Below are positions 1-7,541 of a stretch of 15,046 nucleotides of DNA, piece after piece. Both the position numbers and the translations under genes were made by a program. A model generated the notes under the pieces. It was not told the origin of the DNA, did no database searches, and saw nothing but the letters and a program-made list of their open reading frames with translations. This DNA comes from JAHHLP01 sp041609895 (GTDB taxonomy: Bacteria > Bacteroidota > Rhodothermia > Rhodothermales > JABDKH01). The stretch's first letter is position 1, and each line of letters begins with the position of its first letter. The stretch covers positions 1-15,046 of the forward strand of contig JBFIPX010000067.1 in the NCBI GenBank assembly GCA_041609895.1. Reading direction: 5' to 3'.

Positions 1-425
1 ATCTAGATCTCATGGTCACTGGGATGCCCCGGACCGGCGAATACTTCACGACGCTGTACAAGAGCGTGAGCGGTGCCAAGAATACGGCTCCACTGCCGCC
101 AGACGGCTTGTCGAGTAGCGTAGCGCCTGGCGGCCGTGTGAACCTATCGTGGAATTCCGGCATCGACCCCAACACGCCAGTGTCCGGACTTACCTATGAA
201 CTGCGCGTTGGCACGACCCCGGGAGGTATTGATGTCGTGGCCCCGCGAGCAGATCCACAGTCCGGTGTCAGAAGAGTTGTGGAGGCAGGTCGCGAAGGGT
301 CGGGGACGTCGTGGGTGCTACTTGAACTCCGTGCCGGCACCTACTATTGGAGCGTCCAGTCGGTAGACAATTCATTCGCAGGGTCTGCGTTTGCTACTGA
401 GCAATCATTCACCATCGGCAACTGA
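1..425 (+). CDS. C-terminal part of an FG-GAP/VCBS-type secreted protein ending in a fibronectin-III-like domain (5' end outside the window)
   Basis: The reading frame is open from base 3, so this is the 3' end of a longer gene and the ATG at 12 is probably internal. The first residues, LDLMVTG, look like the end of an FG-GAP repeat (compare DLDGDGDHDLVLLAG in the next gene). The remainder is a fibronectin-III-like module: a proline-rich entry (NTAPLPPDGL), a strand ending in LSW, the stretch LTYELRVGT, and near the end GTYYWSVQSVDNSF. Each element has a matching element in the downstream protein (LTYNLRIGT, GTYFWSVQAIDNSL), so the two are tandem paralogues. The protein stops right after this domain (FTIGN) and has no T9SS sorting domain, unlike its neighbour. 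Its TGA overlaps the next ATG by one base (TGATG), which suggests one operon. Its role is probably a cell-surface or secreted binding protein; the ligand is unknown. Confidence 0.8.
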   Translation, partial: LDLMVTGMPRTGEYFTTLYKSVSGAKNTAPLPPDGLSSSVAPGGRVNLSWNSGIDPNTPVSGLTYELRVGTTPGGIDVVAPRADPQSGVRRVVEAGREGSGTSWVLLELRAGTYYWSVQSVDNSFAGSAFATEQSFTIGN

Positions 426-2389
426 TGCAATACGGGGCGTCAATGCATATCCGGAGTAATCAATCCCCGATAGAAATCTCGGCGAAGCAGAATCGCTTGC
501 GGCTGATTGCGTTGGCAGCGGTATGGGTCCTTGCGTCCGCACCCATGTACTCCCGTGCTCAAGAGCCGTTTACCTATTTGTGGACAGACGCAAGCATAGA
601 CGCGGCTGCGTTCGGCAGTCTTTCATGGCTCGACCTGGATGGTGACGGTGATCACGATCTGGTGTTGCTGGCAGGTTCAGACATTTTAGGTCCCGCCGTC
701 AATCTCGTCGTCGAAAACGTTGAGGTATCTGTGCGTCAGCGAGACGATGGGCGGAGAATTGCCGTATTGGCAACGGAAGATCTCGGTGGGCTAAACACGT
801 CCGCACCGCTCTGGCTTTCCAGTGTCGCTTGGGCCGACTTCGATCGAGACGGCATGCTGGATGCCGCGGTCTCGGGCACCGATGACCTGAATGTGCCATT
901 CACTCCGGCCCTTCGCCTGTATCGTAACGTGGGTGGTGATGAAGTGGCCTTTTCAGAATTGATCCCGAGCGTTACGGCGGTACATGGCGACGTCGAATGG
1001 GGAGACGTCGACAACGACGGCGACGACGACCTGCTGGTCGTTGGCACCACCGCTGACGGGTCAGTCAAGACATCGTTGTATCGCAGCGATGGCGGTGTGC
1101 TAGAGGAGATGAGTACCACGCTACCTGATATCGGGTATGGCTCGGGGGCGTGGTCCGATGTAGACAACGACGGTTTGCTTGATGTTGCGCTTTGCGGCGT
1201 CAGGACCTCCGGAGATTATGTGCTCGGTGTCTTTCGGAATGAGGGTGGAGGTGCGTTTTCTTCGCTTCTGAACCGCGCCGGCGGCACGTATTGCTCAATC
1301 GATTGGGGTGATTACGACAGTGACGGATACGACGACCTGCTCGTTATGGGCAATCGCGCTGCGCCAATGGAAATGGCACCGTTCGCGACCGTATATCGTA
1401 ACAGCGGTGGCACGCAGTTTGTCGATGCAGGGTTCAACCTCATAGGGCTGGCCGCTGGGGAGGCGCGCTTTATAGATCTTGGTAGCGACGGATTCCTCGA
1501 CATAATTCTGGCAGGTGGAACCAACCAGGCGCTTCGCAGATCGCTCCTGACTGTCTATTTCGGCGACGGATCGACCTTCCGACGTGTGGGCAATCTCCCT
1601 GGCATCTTTCCAGCGTCTTTGTCTTTGGGCGACATTGATAGCGACGGTGATCTCGATATTGCAGCGATAGGGCTGGGTCAGGACCAGCAGGCCTCGACTG
1701 CCGTGTACCTCAACGGTAGTCTACTCGTTAACACCGAGCCTTCGGCACCGACCGAATTAGCTGCTTCGGTCGATGGTGGTTCGGCCGTGCTAACATGGCA
1801 GGGTGCATCTGACGAGACCACCGCCGACGCCTCGTTGACGTATAACCTTCGGATCGGAACTGAGAGTCAAGGCAACGATGTTAAGTCCGTGCCAGTCAGC
1901 CTCGACGGCGGTTCAATTCGGTCCTCCCGCGGCAACGTCGTGCACAATACGTCGTGGCGCATCGATGGCTTGCCAAACGGCACGTACTTCTGGAGTGTTC
2001 AAGCGATCGACAACAGCCTCGCGACATCCCCGTTCTCATCGGAGTCTACATTCCAAGTAACGGCGTCGTCCGGGGGAAAGCCGGTGGCGGGTGACGAACC
2101 ACCGCGTGTCGAAGCCCTTGAGCTGGGTCCGGCTTTTCCGAATCCGTTCGGGCAAAGCGCATCGATTGCATTCTCGTTGCCGAAAGCGGGCTTCGTCGAC
2201 ATCGTCGTCTATGATCTTATCGGCAGACGGGTCGCGCGCCCGACGTCAGGGTGGAGGAGCCCCGGCAGGCACGTGATCACCTGGCGCGGAGTGGATGCCG
2301 CAGGAAATCAACTAGCCTCCGGCTTGTATGTCCTGCAGTTGACTTTCGAGGGAAAGGCGGAGGCCCAGAAGATCGCAATCAGCCGATAG
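425..2389 (+). CDS. Secreted FG-GAP/VCBS repeat protein with fibronectin-III-like domain and T9SS type A sorting domain
   Basis: This 654-residue protein is predicted to be exported by Sec and then moved across the outer membrane by the type IX system. A hydrophobic signal segment lies at about residues 25-45 (LRLIALAAVWVLASA, then SRAQ). Seven calcium-loop motifs of the FG-GAP/VCBS type follow: DLDGDGDHD (70), DFDRDGMLD (138), DVDNDGDDD (194), DVDNDGLLD (245), DYDSDGYDD (296), DLGSDGFLD (351, degenerate) and DIDSDGDLD (403). They probably form a seven-bladed beta-propeller. Residues about 437-546 are fibronectin-III-like. Residues about 566-654 match the T9SS C-terminal domain: GPAFPNPFG, then VYDLIGRRV, then LASGLYVLQL and a basic end. 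The first ATG overlaps the previous stop by one base; an in-frame ATG at 443 gives a shorter, more usual n-region and could be the true start. The function is likely adhesion or ligand binding at the surface; the partner is unknown. Confidence 0.88.
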   Translation: MQYGASMHIRSNQSPIEISAKQNRLRLIALAAVWVLASAPMYSRAQEPFTYLWTDASIDAAAFGSLSWLDLDGDGDHDLVLLAGSDILGPAVNLVVENVEVSVRQRDDGRRIAVLATEDLGGLNTSAPLWLSSVAWADFDRDGMLDAAVSGTDDLNVPFTPALRLYRNVGGDEVAFSELIPSVTAVHGDVEWGDVDNDGDDDLLVVGTTADGSVKTSLYRSDGGVLEEMSTTLPDIGYGSGAWSDVDNDGLLDVALCGVRTSGDYVLGVFRNEGGGAFSSLLNRAGGTYCSIDWGDYDSDGYDDLLVMGNRAAPMEMAPFATVYRNSGGTQFVDAGFNLIGLAAGEARFIDLGSDGFLDIILAGGTNQALRRSLLTVYFGDGSTFRRVGNLPGIFPASLSLGDIDSDGDLDIAAIGLGQDQQASTAVYLNGSLLVNTEPSAPTELAASVDGGSAVLTWQGASDETTADASLTYNLRIGTESQGNDVKSVPVSLDGGSIRSSRGNVVHNTSWRIDGLPNGTYFWSVQAIDNSLATSPFSSESTFQVTASSGGKPVAGDEPPRVEALELGPAFPNPFGQSASIAFSLPKAGFVDIVVYDLIGRRVARPTSGWRSPGRHVITWRGVDAAGNQLASGLYVLQLTFEGKAEAQKIAISR

Positions 2390-2439
2390 GGCGCACGGTT
2401 CCCCCGAGCGTATTGGTGATCTTTTGCACGATGCGCCTT

Positions 2440-3366
2440 CTAGACGGCTTCGACCTCGAATTCAACCGGCGTCAGCCATCCGTATGGATCTTCTCCATCG
2501 TGTATGATGCGGAAGAATGCACTCTGGAGCTCTTCGGTGATCGGCCCCCTGCGCCCACTGCCGACCGTGTGATGGTCGACCGACCGAATCGGGGTCAGCT
2601 CCGCAGCTGTCCCTGTAAAGAATAGCTCGTCTGCCAAATACAGAGCTTCTCGTGGCAGCAGCGTCTCCTCGACGTGATATCCTCTTTCTCGAGCCAGATG
2701 GATTACGGAGTCGCGTGTGATTCCAGGAAGAATGCTCAGACTTCCTGGCGGCGTCAGGATTCGTCCGTCTTTGATGAGAAAGAGGTTTTCTCCGCTACCC
2801 TCTGCAAGATAGCCGTCCACCGATAGCATGATTCCCTCAGTGAATCCGGAGAGGACAGCGTCCATCTTGGCAAGGCCGGCGTTGATGTAATTGCCGCCCG
2901 CCTTGGCCAGGGACGGGAAAGTGTTCGGAGCCATCCGATTCCAGGAAGAGACGTGAACGTCCACACCGTTCTCGAGCGCTTCTGCGCCCAGATACGCTCC
3001 CCACTCCCAAACGGCGATGACCGTTTCAACCGGATTACGCAGTGGGTTAACGCCCATCGGCCCGAGTCCTCGAAAGACGACGGGCCGGATGTAGCATGAT
3101 TCGAGCTTCGCATTCGTTATGGTCGTCGTGACAGCGGTCTCCAACTCCTTCAGAGAGTAGGGAATTTCCATCCGATAGATCTTTCCCGAATCAAGAAGGC
3201 GCTGCATGTGATCTCTAAGTCGAAAGACGGCAGAACCCTTCTTTGTCTTGTAGCAGCGGATTCCCTCGAAGACTGAGGTGCCGTAGTGAACAACGTGTGA
3301 CAGAACGTGAATAGTCGCCTCATCGTGGGGGACCAGCCGTCCGTTAAACCAGACGTCATTTTTCAT
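2440..3366 (-). CDS. ilvE: Branched-chain amino acid aminotransferase (class IV, PLP-dependent)
   Basis: This cytoplasmic enzyme swaps the amino group between glutamate and the branched-chain 2-oxo acids, the last step of leucine, isoleucine and valine synthesis and the first step of their breakdown. The 308 residues match the usual size of the short bacterial IlvE form. Visible family marks are FEGIRCY (33-39), the arginine-rich YIRPVVFRG (92-100), the PLP-binding lysine K155 in SLAKAGGNYIN, the cofactor motif LAEGSGENLF (187-196), LPGITRDSV (213-221) and the phosphate-binding FFTGTAAELTPI (249-260). No key residue appears to be missing. It starts with ATG and no clear ribosome binding site is seen. 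It lies 116 bases after the glycosyltransferase in the same direction and converges with the FG-GAP gene over a 50-base gap. It may have its own promoter, since the preceding gap is the longest in the window and holds a 9-base direct repeat. Confidence 0.95.
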   Translation of the reverse strand: MKNDVWFNGRLVPHDEATIHVLSHVVHYGTSVFEGIRCYKTKKGSAVFRLRDHMQRLLDSGKIYRMEIPYSLKELETAVTTTITNAKLESCYIRPVVFRGLGPMGVNPLRNPVETVIAVWEWGAYLGAEALENGVDVHVSSWNRMAPNTFPSLAKAGGNYINAGLAKMDAVLSGFTEGIMLSVDGYLAEGSGENLFLIKDGRILTPPGSLSILPGITRDSVIHLARERGYHVEETLLPREALYLADELFFTGTAAELTPIRSVDHHTVGSGRRGPITEELQSAFFRIIHDGEDPYGWLTPVEFEVEAV

Positions 3367-3389
3367 ATTGCTCAGTGCGAAATGCTTGA

Positions 3390-3439
3390 CTATTCGGGAT
3401 TGAAAAGTACGGTGCGCTGCCTAAAAGGTTCTATTCGGG
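3390..3439. repeat. Pair of 9-bp direct repeats (CTATTCGGG) upstream of ilvE
   Basis: CTATTCGGG occurs at 3390-3398 and again at 3431-3439, 41 bases apart start to start, close to four helical turns. Both copies lie in the gap between the glycosyltransferase and ilvE, about 24-75 bases upstream of the ilvE start codon. On the ilvE strand they read CCCGAATAG. They could be operator half-sites for control of ilvE, but two copies of nine bases may also be chance. No regulator is encoded nearby. Confidence 0.35.
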
Positions 3440-3482
3440 GGACTTGATCAAAGCGACCCGAAGCCACCTTCGATACGTGGAT

Positions 3483-4172
3483 TTACCGTGTCTTGATCGC
3501 GTAATAGGCGATCAGGAAAAGTATTCTTGCTGAGGCCTTGAGTGTGCCCGAAATCGTTCCCGTGATTTTTGAAACACCCACTCTGCGGCGGTATGAAACG
3601 GGTACCTCCGTGTATCGAAGTCCGGCCTTGACCGCCTTGATCTGCATCTCGACTGTCCATCCGAAAGTTTTGTCCTGCATGTCGAGGCGCAAGAGTTCTC
3701 TAAATCGGATGGCCCGGAATGGCCCAAGGTCGGTAAAACGGGCTCCCCAGATGATTCGCATGAGAAGACAAGCCACTCGATTTCCGATCAACGCCTGGGG
3801 CAGCATCGCTCCCGGTTCGCGTTCACCAATCATCCGCGAACCGACAACGAAATCGGCCTGGCCGGTTCGGATGGGTTCGACGAGCCGCGTCATTTCCTCG
3901 GGGTGGTCGCTGTAGTCACCGTCGAGGAATACGATGATGTCAGGATTCCTCGTCGCTGCGTATTCAATCCCGCAAAGGCACGCCCAGCCGTAACCCCGCC
4001 GTTGTTCCCTGAGTACCGTGGCGCCTGCCTTGCTCGCGTTGCGCTCCGTCTCGTCAGTAGAGCCGTTATTAACGACAACGACCTCACGCACGAGATCCTT
4101 AGGGATGTCGGCAACTACAAGTCCGATGGACCGGCCTTCGTTGAAAGCGGGGATGATTACGACAGTGTGCAT
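3483..4172 (-). CDS. Family 2 glycosyltransferase, polyprenyl-phosphate-sugar synthase (DPM/DPG-like)
   Basis: This 229-residue single-domain GT-A enzyme probably moves a sugar from a nucleotide donor to a lipid carrier such as polyprenyl phosphate. It starts with the Rossmann-like strand VVIIPAFNEG (4-13), followed by VVVVNNGSTDET (31-42), the donor and metal-binding FLDGDYSDH (82-90, the DxD motif), VVGSRM (109-114), the acceptor-side DLGPFRAIR (148-156) and the helix GWTVEMQIKAVKAG (171-184). The ending VPVSYRRRVGVSKI (190-203) is typical of dolichol-phosphate-mannose-synthase-like proteins. It lacks the C-terminal transmembrane pair seen in many relatives; only a mildly hydrophobic stretch (about 214-225) is present, so it is probably peripheral to the inner membrane. 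It lies 66 bases downstream of a DUF4249-type lipoprotein on the same strand. No other polysaccharide genes are nearby, so the pathway (glycolipid, glycoprotein or polysaccharide) is unknown. Confidence 0.87.
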   Translation of the reverse strand: MHTVVIIPAFNEGRSIGLVVADIPKDLVREVVVVNNGSTDETERNASKAGATVLREQRRGYGWACLCGIEYAATRNPDIIVFLDGDYSDHPEEMTRLVEPIRTGQADFVVGSRMIGEREPGAMLPQALIGNRVACLLMRIIWGARFTDLGPFRAIRFRELLRLDMQDKTFGWTVEMQIKAVKAGLRYTEVPVSYRRRVGVSKITGTISGTLKASARILFLIAYYAIKTR

Positions 4173-4238
4173 GCAGACGTGTTGTCGGCGACGTGGATCC
4201 GACAGTTCTTACGCGCCGCAACCGTACGAGTGTCCTCA

Positions 4239-5150
4239 TCAACGCTTCGGCAGTCTGTACCCAAGATCCAGAGCGGTCTGATCATCAAGGACCCACTGTA
4301 CGTCAAAGCGACCTATCGAACCGACAAAACCAAATCCATTCTCGACGTTCGAAAAAGAACCCGGCTGTGACAGAATATCAGGATCAAAAACTCCGCCGGG
4401 CGGGCTGAACTTTTCATCAAACACCACGATGCGCATGCCCATTCCAAAAAAGTAGAAGTTGGCAGGGATGATCTGCTCCAGAATATCATCACGATCGGAG
4501 GAGAGTCGGGCAACGATTTGCCATCCGGGATCAGGGCTGCCGTCTGCCGACGGATACGCAAACCGAAGATCCTCGAAATTGGACCGGGGAGTCGTGCCAA
4601 ACCGGTACCAAGTCTCGACGCGGGCGGGTGGGCGTTCAACGCCCGCCCATGATACCGGGACAGTAAGCTCGATTGAACCATTCGAGAAGACGACGCGAGT
4701 CACACTTCCGACCGTGGCGGTGGGTAACTCGGGCACCTCGGTTTCGGCGGTGGATCGCGCACCGTCCGATCTATCAACATCTATTCGATAGATGTGACCG
4801 GGCTGGACGCGCAGCGGAGCGTAGAAGACATGCCCTAGGCTTCCATCGCGGAACTCGAATAGGGAGTCGCGCCACGTCGTTAGCGTCCGGGTTGCCAGGT
4901 CTGTGCTCGACACGACTGCATCGATCGTCTCGGCACCCATCCCGAAAATCGTTGTGTCGATTGGGACGACCCGCACCCACTGCGTATCCGCGTTCATGTC
5001 GAGAGTGCCGAAGAGGGAGAAGTACCGATCCGACTCGATGAAGGGATCCACGGACTCATCGCAACCGCTCAACATGATCGCCACGACGCCGATGCTCAAG
5101 GCTGTCACCGCAATGCGGACCCGATTCCGGATATACTCGCGCGCAACCAT
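4239..5150 (-). CDS. DUF4249-type outer-membrane lipoprotein paired with TonB receptor B
   Basis: This 303-residue lipoprotein has a basic n-region, a hydrophobic core and the lipobox LSGC with the lipidated cysteine at C30. The mature protein starts CDESVDPF and continues with beta-rich sequence, as in the DUF4249 family, which is found almost only in Bacteroidota next to TonB receptors. It resembles the lipoprotein at 7542-8411: both have CDxxVDxF after the lipobox, a DTQ(W/F)VRV strand near residue 55, and a closing section with GFVGSIGRF versus GFFGSVGVF. Its ATG overlaps the stop of the receptor gene by one base (TGATG), so translation is probably coupled and the two products made in fixed ratio. 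I infer that it acts on the receptor at the outer membrane as a surface subunit, by analogy with SusD-like partners. The family has no assigned biochemical function and the ligand is unknown. Confidence 0.82.
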   Translation of the reverse strand: MVAREYIRNRVRIAVTALSIGVVAIMLSGCDESVDPFIESDRYFSLFGTLDMNADTQWVRVVPIDTTIFGMGAETIDAVVSSTDLATRTLTTWRDSLFEFRDGSLGHVFYAPLRVQPGHIYRIDVDRSDGARSTAETEVPELPTATVGSVTRVVFSNGSIELTVPVSWAGVERPPARVETWYRFGTTPRSNFEDLRFAYPSADGSPDPGWQIVARLSSDRDDILEQIIPANFYFFGMGMRIVVFDEKFSPPGGVFDPDILSQPGSFSNVENGFGFVGSIGRFDVQWVLDDQTALDLGYRLPKR

Positions 5151-7447
5151 CAGTTGACCTCCACCTTGATTCCCACGGATGGAATCAGCGGCAGTTGATC
5201 GACTCGATCCAGAGTGAACAGGTCCATGTAGAACAGGTTACTCCTGTCGTAGGCGTTGATCAGCCCCGCCTGCAACGTGAGAGCGGCATTCCGGAAATCA
5301 AAAGCGCGCTCGAGGGATACGTCGAACCGGTGATAGTCTGGCAAACGACCGTCGTATGGAGGGCCGTACAACACTCTTGCCGAGCCGGGATCCTCCCGCA
5401 CATTGTTCTCTCCGTTGATCAATATGAAGCGGTCGAAACCAATCGATTGGCTGAACGGAAGGCCGGAACCGTATTGCCATCGAAGGCTCAGCTCAAAACC
5501 TTTATACTCAAAGCTTGCCACAGCGCTGACCTGATGCCGGCGGTCATGAGGGGGTGTGTATTTGCTGACAAGACCGAACCACTGCGGGACAACGTCGCCC
5601 TTGGCCTCGTACTCGACGAACGAATATCCGTACGAGACAAAACCGAAGAACCAGTTCCGGTCAATTCCGAAACGAACGTCTGCACCATACGCTGATCCGT
5701 CTGCGGGCTGAACGTTGATCGTCAGTCTCGGAAATCCTGTCCACTCGGGCACTGAAAGATCGGAGAGCTTCTTCCAGAAACCCTCCACCGAAAGATCGAC
5801 ACCCGAGACCGGACTCAGCTTGTAACCGGCAATCGCATGTATCGCTTCCGGTACCAGACCTAGTGGTGCACTCGTCCACGCGGTGAAGATGTCCCCCGCG
5901 TCCCGCCGGTCGTTGAGTCCAACTACTTCCTGATGGTATTGACCAAAGGCACCGCTCAGTTGGTGAATGCCCCGATTGTATACGATCCGAAACCTGGGTT
6001 CAAGGAAGGTTTTGGATTTGCTTGGAAAACTGTGCAGACGTAGCCCCGGCCTCACTGTCAGATTCGAGGTAATCCGTATCTCTGGCTCCGCGTAGAGACC
6101 GGCCTCCGTGACAAACTCTTCCTCGTTGGTGACATTCTGAAACTGCCCTCCCAAATTCGACTTCAGCTCTGACGACTGAAGAAACAAACCCCAGTGGACG
6201 TCGACTGACGGAGTGAAGTAAGTAACGTTTGCCGAGCCGTTGAACATAAAAATCTTCGAAGACCTGACCGGGTCGTCCTTGGGCCCGAAGGACTGATCCA
6301 ATTGAGATGCTGACAACAGGATTTCAGCGAATACCGGAAGCGTGGATGGGAGGACGATGAAACGCGTGCCGAACGCGAGATTTTCCCACTTGACCTGGTC
6401 GGTCGTCGGCGAATCGAGATCGGCCGTCCCTTCGTCGAGGCCGACAACTCCACGATCCGTCGTGCGAATCAGGGTCGTGGACAGCTGACTTGAGCTACTC
6501 AACGATGCGTGGATCTTTGCAAACTGATCGCCGAATCGGAACGGTAGCGGCTCGTCGATGAGTTTGGCGGCTCCCTGATCAACGACCGATTGCCGGGCGG
6601 AGAGAATCACGGACACCCGGTCGCGGGCCAAGGGGCCTTCGATTCTGGCCGAGCTCACGAAGGGAGCGAGGGTCGCAGCTGCGTTGAACCGGCGCTTGTT
6701 TCCGTTGCGCGTCGAGATGTCGACTACGGACGACAACCTCCCCCCGAATCGGGCGCCAAATCCGCCGGCGTAGATGTCGGCGTTCCGTACGAGGTCGGCA
6801 GGAAAGGCAGAGTAGAAGCCGACGATGTGGAATGGCTGATAGACGAGCATCCCGTCCAACTGGACGAGGTTCTGAGTGGGCTCGCCACCTCGTATGAACA
6901 GCTTGCCACCGCGGTCCCCGGTGGCGACGACGCCCGGCATCGTCGTGATATAGTTGACCAGGTCGGCGGAGACGTCTGGTGCAGGGATCAGCTCGATGTC
7001 CTGGGGGCTGACGCTTTGAAGACCTGCCGTCACGCTTGCCGGCTGTCGTGATCGCTCCGCTTCGACCACCAGCTCGCCGAGCTCGGTGCGTTCCGCCTGA
7101 AGACGTATGCTGCGCGTCAGGGTCTCGCCGGCAGAAAGACGAAGCGTGTCCGCCTCAGTTATGAATCCGATGAAGGACGCCTGGAAGTAATATGTGCCCG
7201 GCACAATGCTGGTTACAATGTAGAAGCCCTCCGCGTCCGTAGCCGTCCCGATAACTTCTCCGGCCGGGGATCGCAGTATTACGTTGACGCCCTGGAGGGC
7301 CTCACCACCTGCATCGTCGACCACGAACCCCCTCATTGTGGCGGTTTGAGACATTGCTTCCCCGGCGAGAAGGGCGCTGGTCAGCCATAGGACAAGAATG
7401 GGACCTGCGCCGACCGGCGCCACGCGGCGAAGAATGGTGTGGAGCAT
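5150..7447 (-). CDS. TonB-dependent receptor B with carboxypeptidase-regulatory-like N-terminal domain
   Basis: The product is a predicted outer-membrane ligand-gated channel of 765 residues, driven by the TonB-ExbBD system. The frame stays open upstream to 7846, but the start at 7447 (MLHTILRRV) is preferred: it gives a clear signal peptide with a hydrophobic core at 14-28 and cleavage near AMSQ-TA, while the extra 133 residues run into the upstream lipoprotein gene. A carboxypeptidase-regulatory-like beta-sandwich spans about 36-117 (FVVDDAGGEALQGVNVIL, DAEGFYIV, VPGTYYFQASFIGF). The plug spans about 125-245, with LFIRGGEPTQNLVQLDG (183-199) and GFYSAFPADLV (210-220). The rest is the beta-barrel. 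It is not of the SusC type: the long SusC signature is absent and no SusD follows. No ribosome binding site is visible. It follows lipoprotein A by 94 bases and overlaps lipoprotein B by one base. The substrate is unknown. Confidence 0.88.
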   Translation of the reverse strand: MLHTILRRVAPVGAGPILVLWLTSALLAGEAMSQTATMRGFVVDDAGGEALQGVNVILRSPAGEVIGTATDAEGFYIVTSIVPGTYYFQASFIGFITEADTLRLSAGETLTRSIRLQAERTELGELVVEAERSRQPASVTAGLQSVSPQDIELIPAPDVSADLVNYITTMPGVVATGDRGGKLFIRGGEPTQNLVQLDGMLVYQPFHIVGFYSAFPADLVRNADIYAGGFGARFGGRLSSVVDISTRNGNKRRFNAAATLAPFVSSARIEGPLARDRVSVILSARQSVVDQGAAKLIDEPLPFRFGDQFAKIHASLSSSSQLSTTLIRTTDRGVVGLDEGTADLDSPTTDQVKWENLAFGTRFIVLPSTLPVFAEILLSASQLDQSFGPKDDPVRSSKIFMFNGSANVTYFTPSVDVHWGLFLQSSELKSNLGGQFQNVTNEEEFVTEAGLYAEPEIRITSNLTVRPGLRLHSFPSKSKTFLEPRFRIVYNRGIHQLSGAFGQYHQEVVGLNDRRDAGDIFTAWTSAPLGLVPEAIHAIAGYKLSPVSGVDLSVEGFWKKLSDLSVPEWTGFPRLTINVQPADGSAYGADVRFGIDRNWFFGFVSYGYSFVEYEAKGDVVPQWFGLVSKYTPPHDRRHQVSAVASFEYKGFELSLRWQYGSGLPFSQSIGFDRFILINGENNVREDPGSARVLYGPPYDGRLPDYHRFDVSLERAFDFRNAALTLQAGLINAYDRSNLFYMDLFTLDRVDQLPLIPSVGIKVEVN

Positions 7448-7541
7448 GCTTGAATCTAACCGGTGGGGCCCTTTGAGGCAGGCGTTGAAATAAGGCAATC
7501 GACGGGAAATAAGAAAGGCGCTAACACCAGTCAGTGGGCGA

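Noticed and set aside
736..1167. Long minus-strand open frame inside the FG-GAP gene
   Set aside because: It is antisense to a strongly supported coding region and its product is low-complexity Ser/Pro/Arg-rich with no domain pattern.
2390..2437. Inverted repeat GGCGCA (2390-2395) with TGCGCC (2432-2437) between the convergent FG-GAP and ilvE genes, as a possible bidirectional terminator
   Set aside because: The stem is only six bases with a 36-base loop and there is no T-run after it on either strand.
3402..3409. TACTTTTC on the minus strand, close to the Bacteroidota -7 element TAnnTTTG, as a promoter for ilvE
   Set aside because: The last base does not match and no -33 TTG element was found at the right distance.
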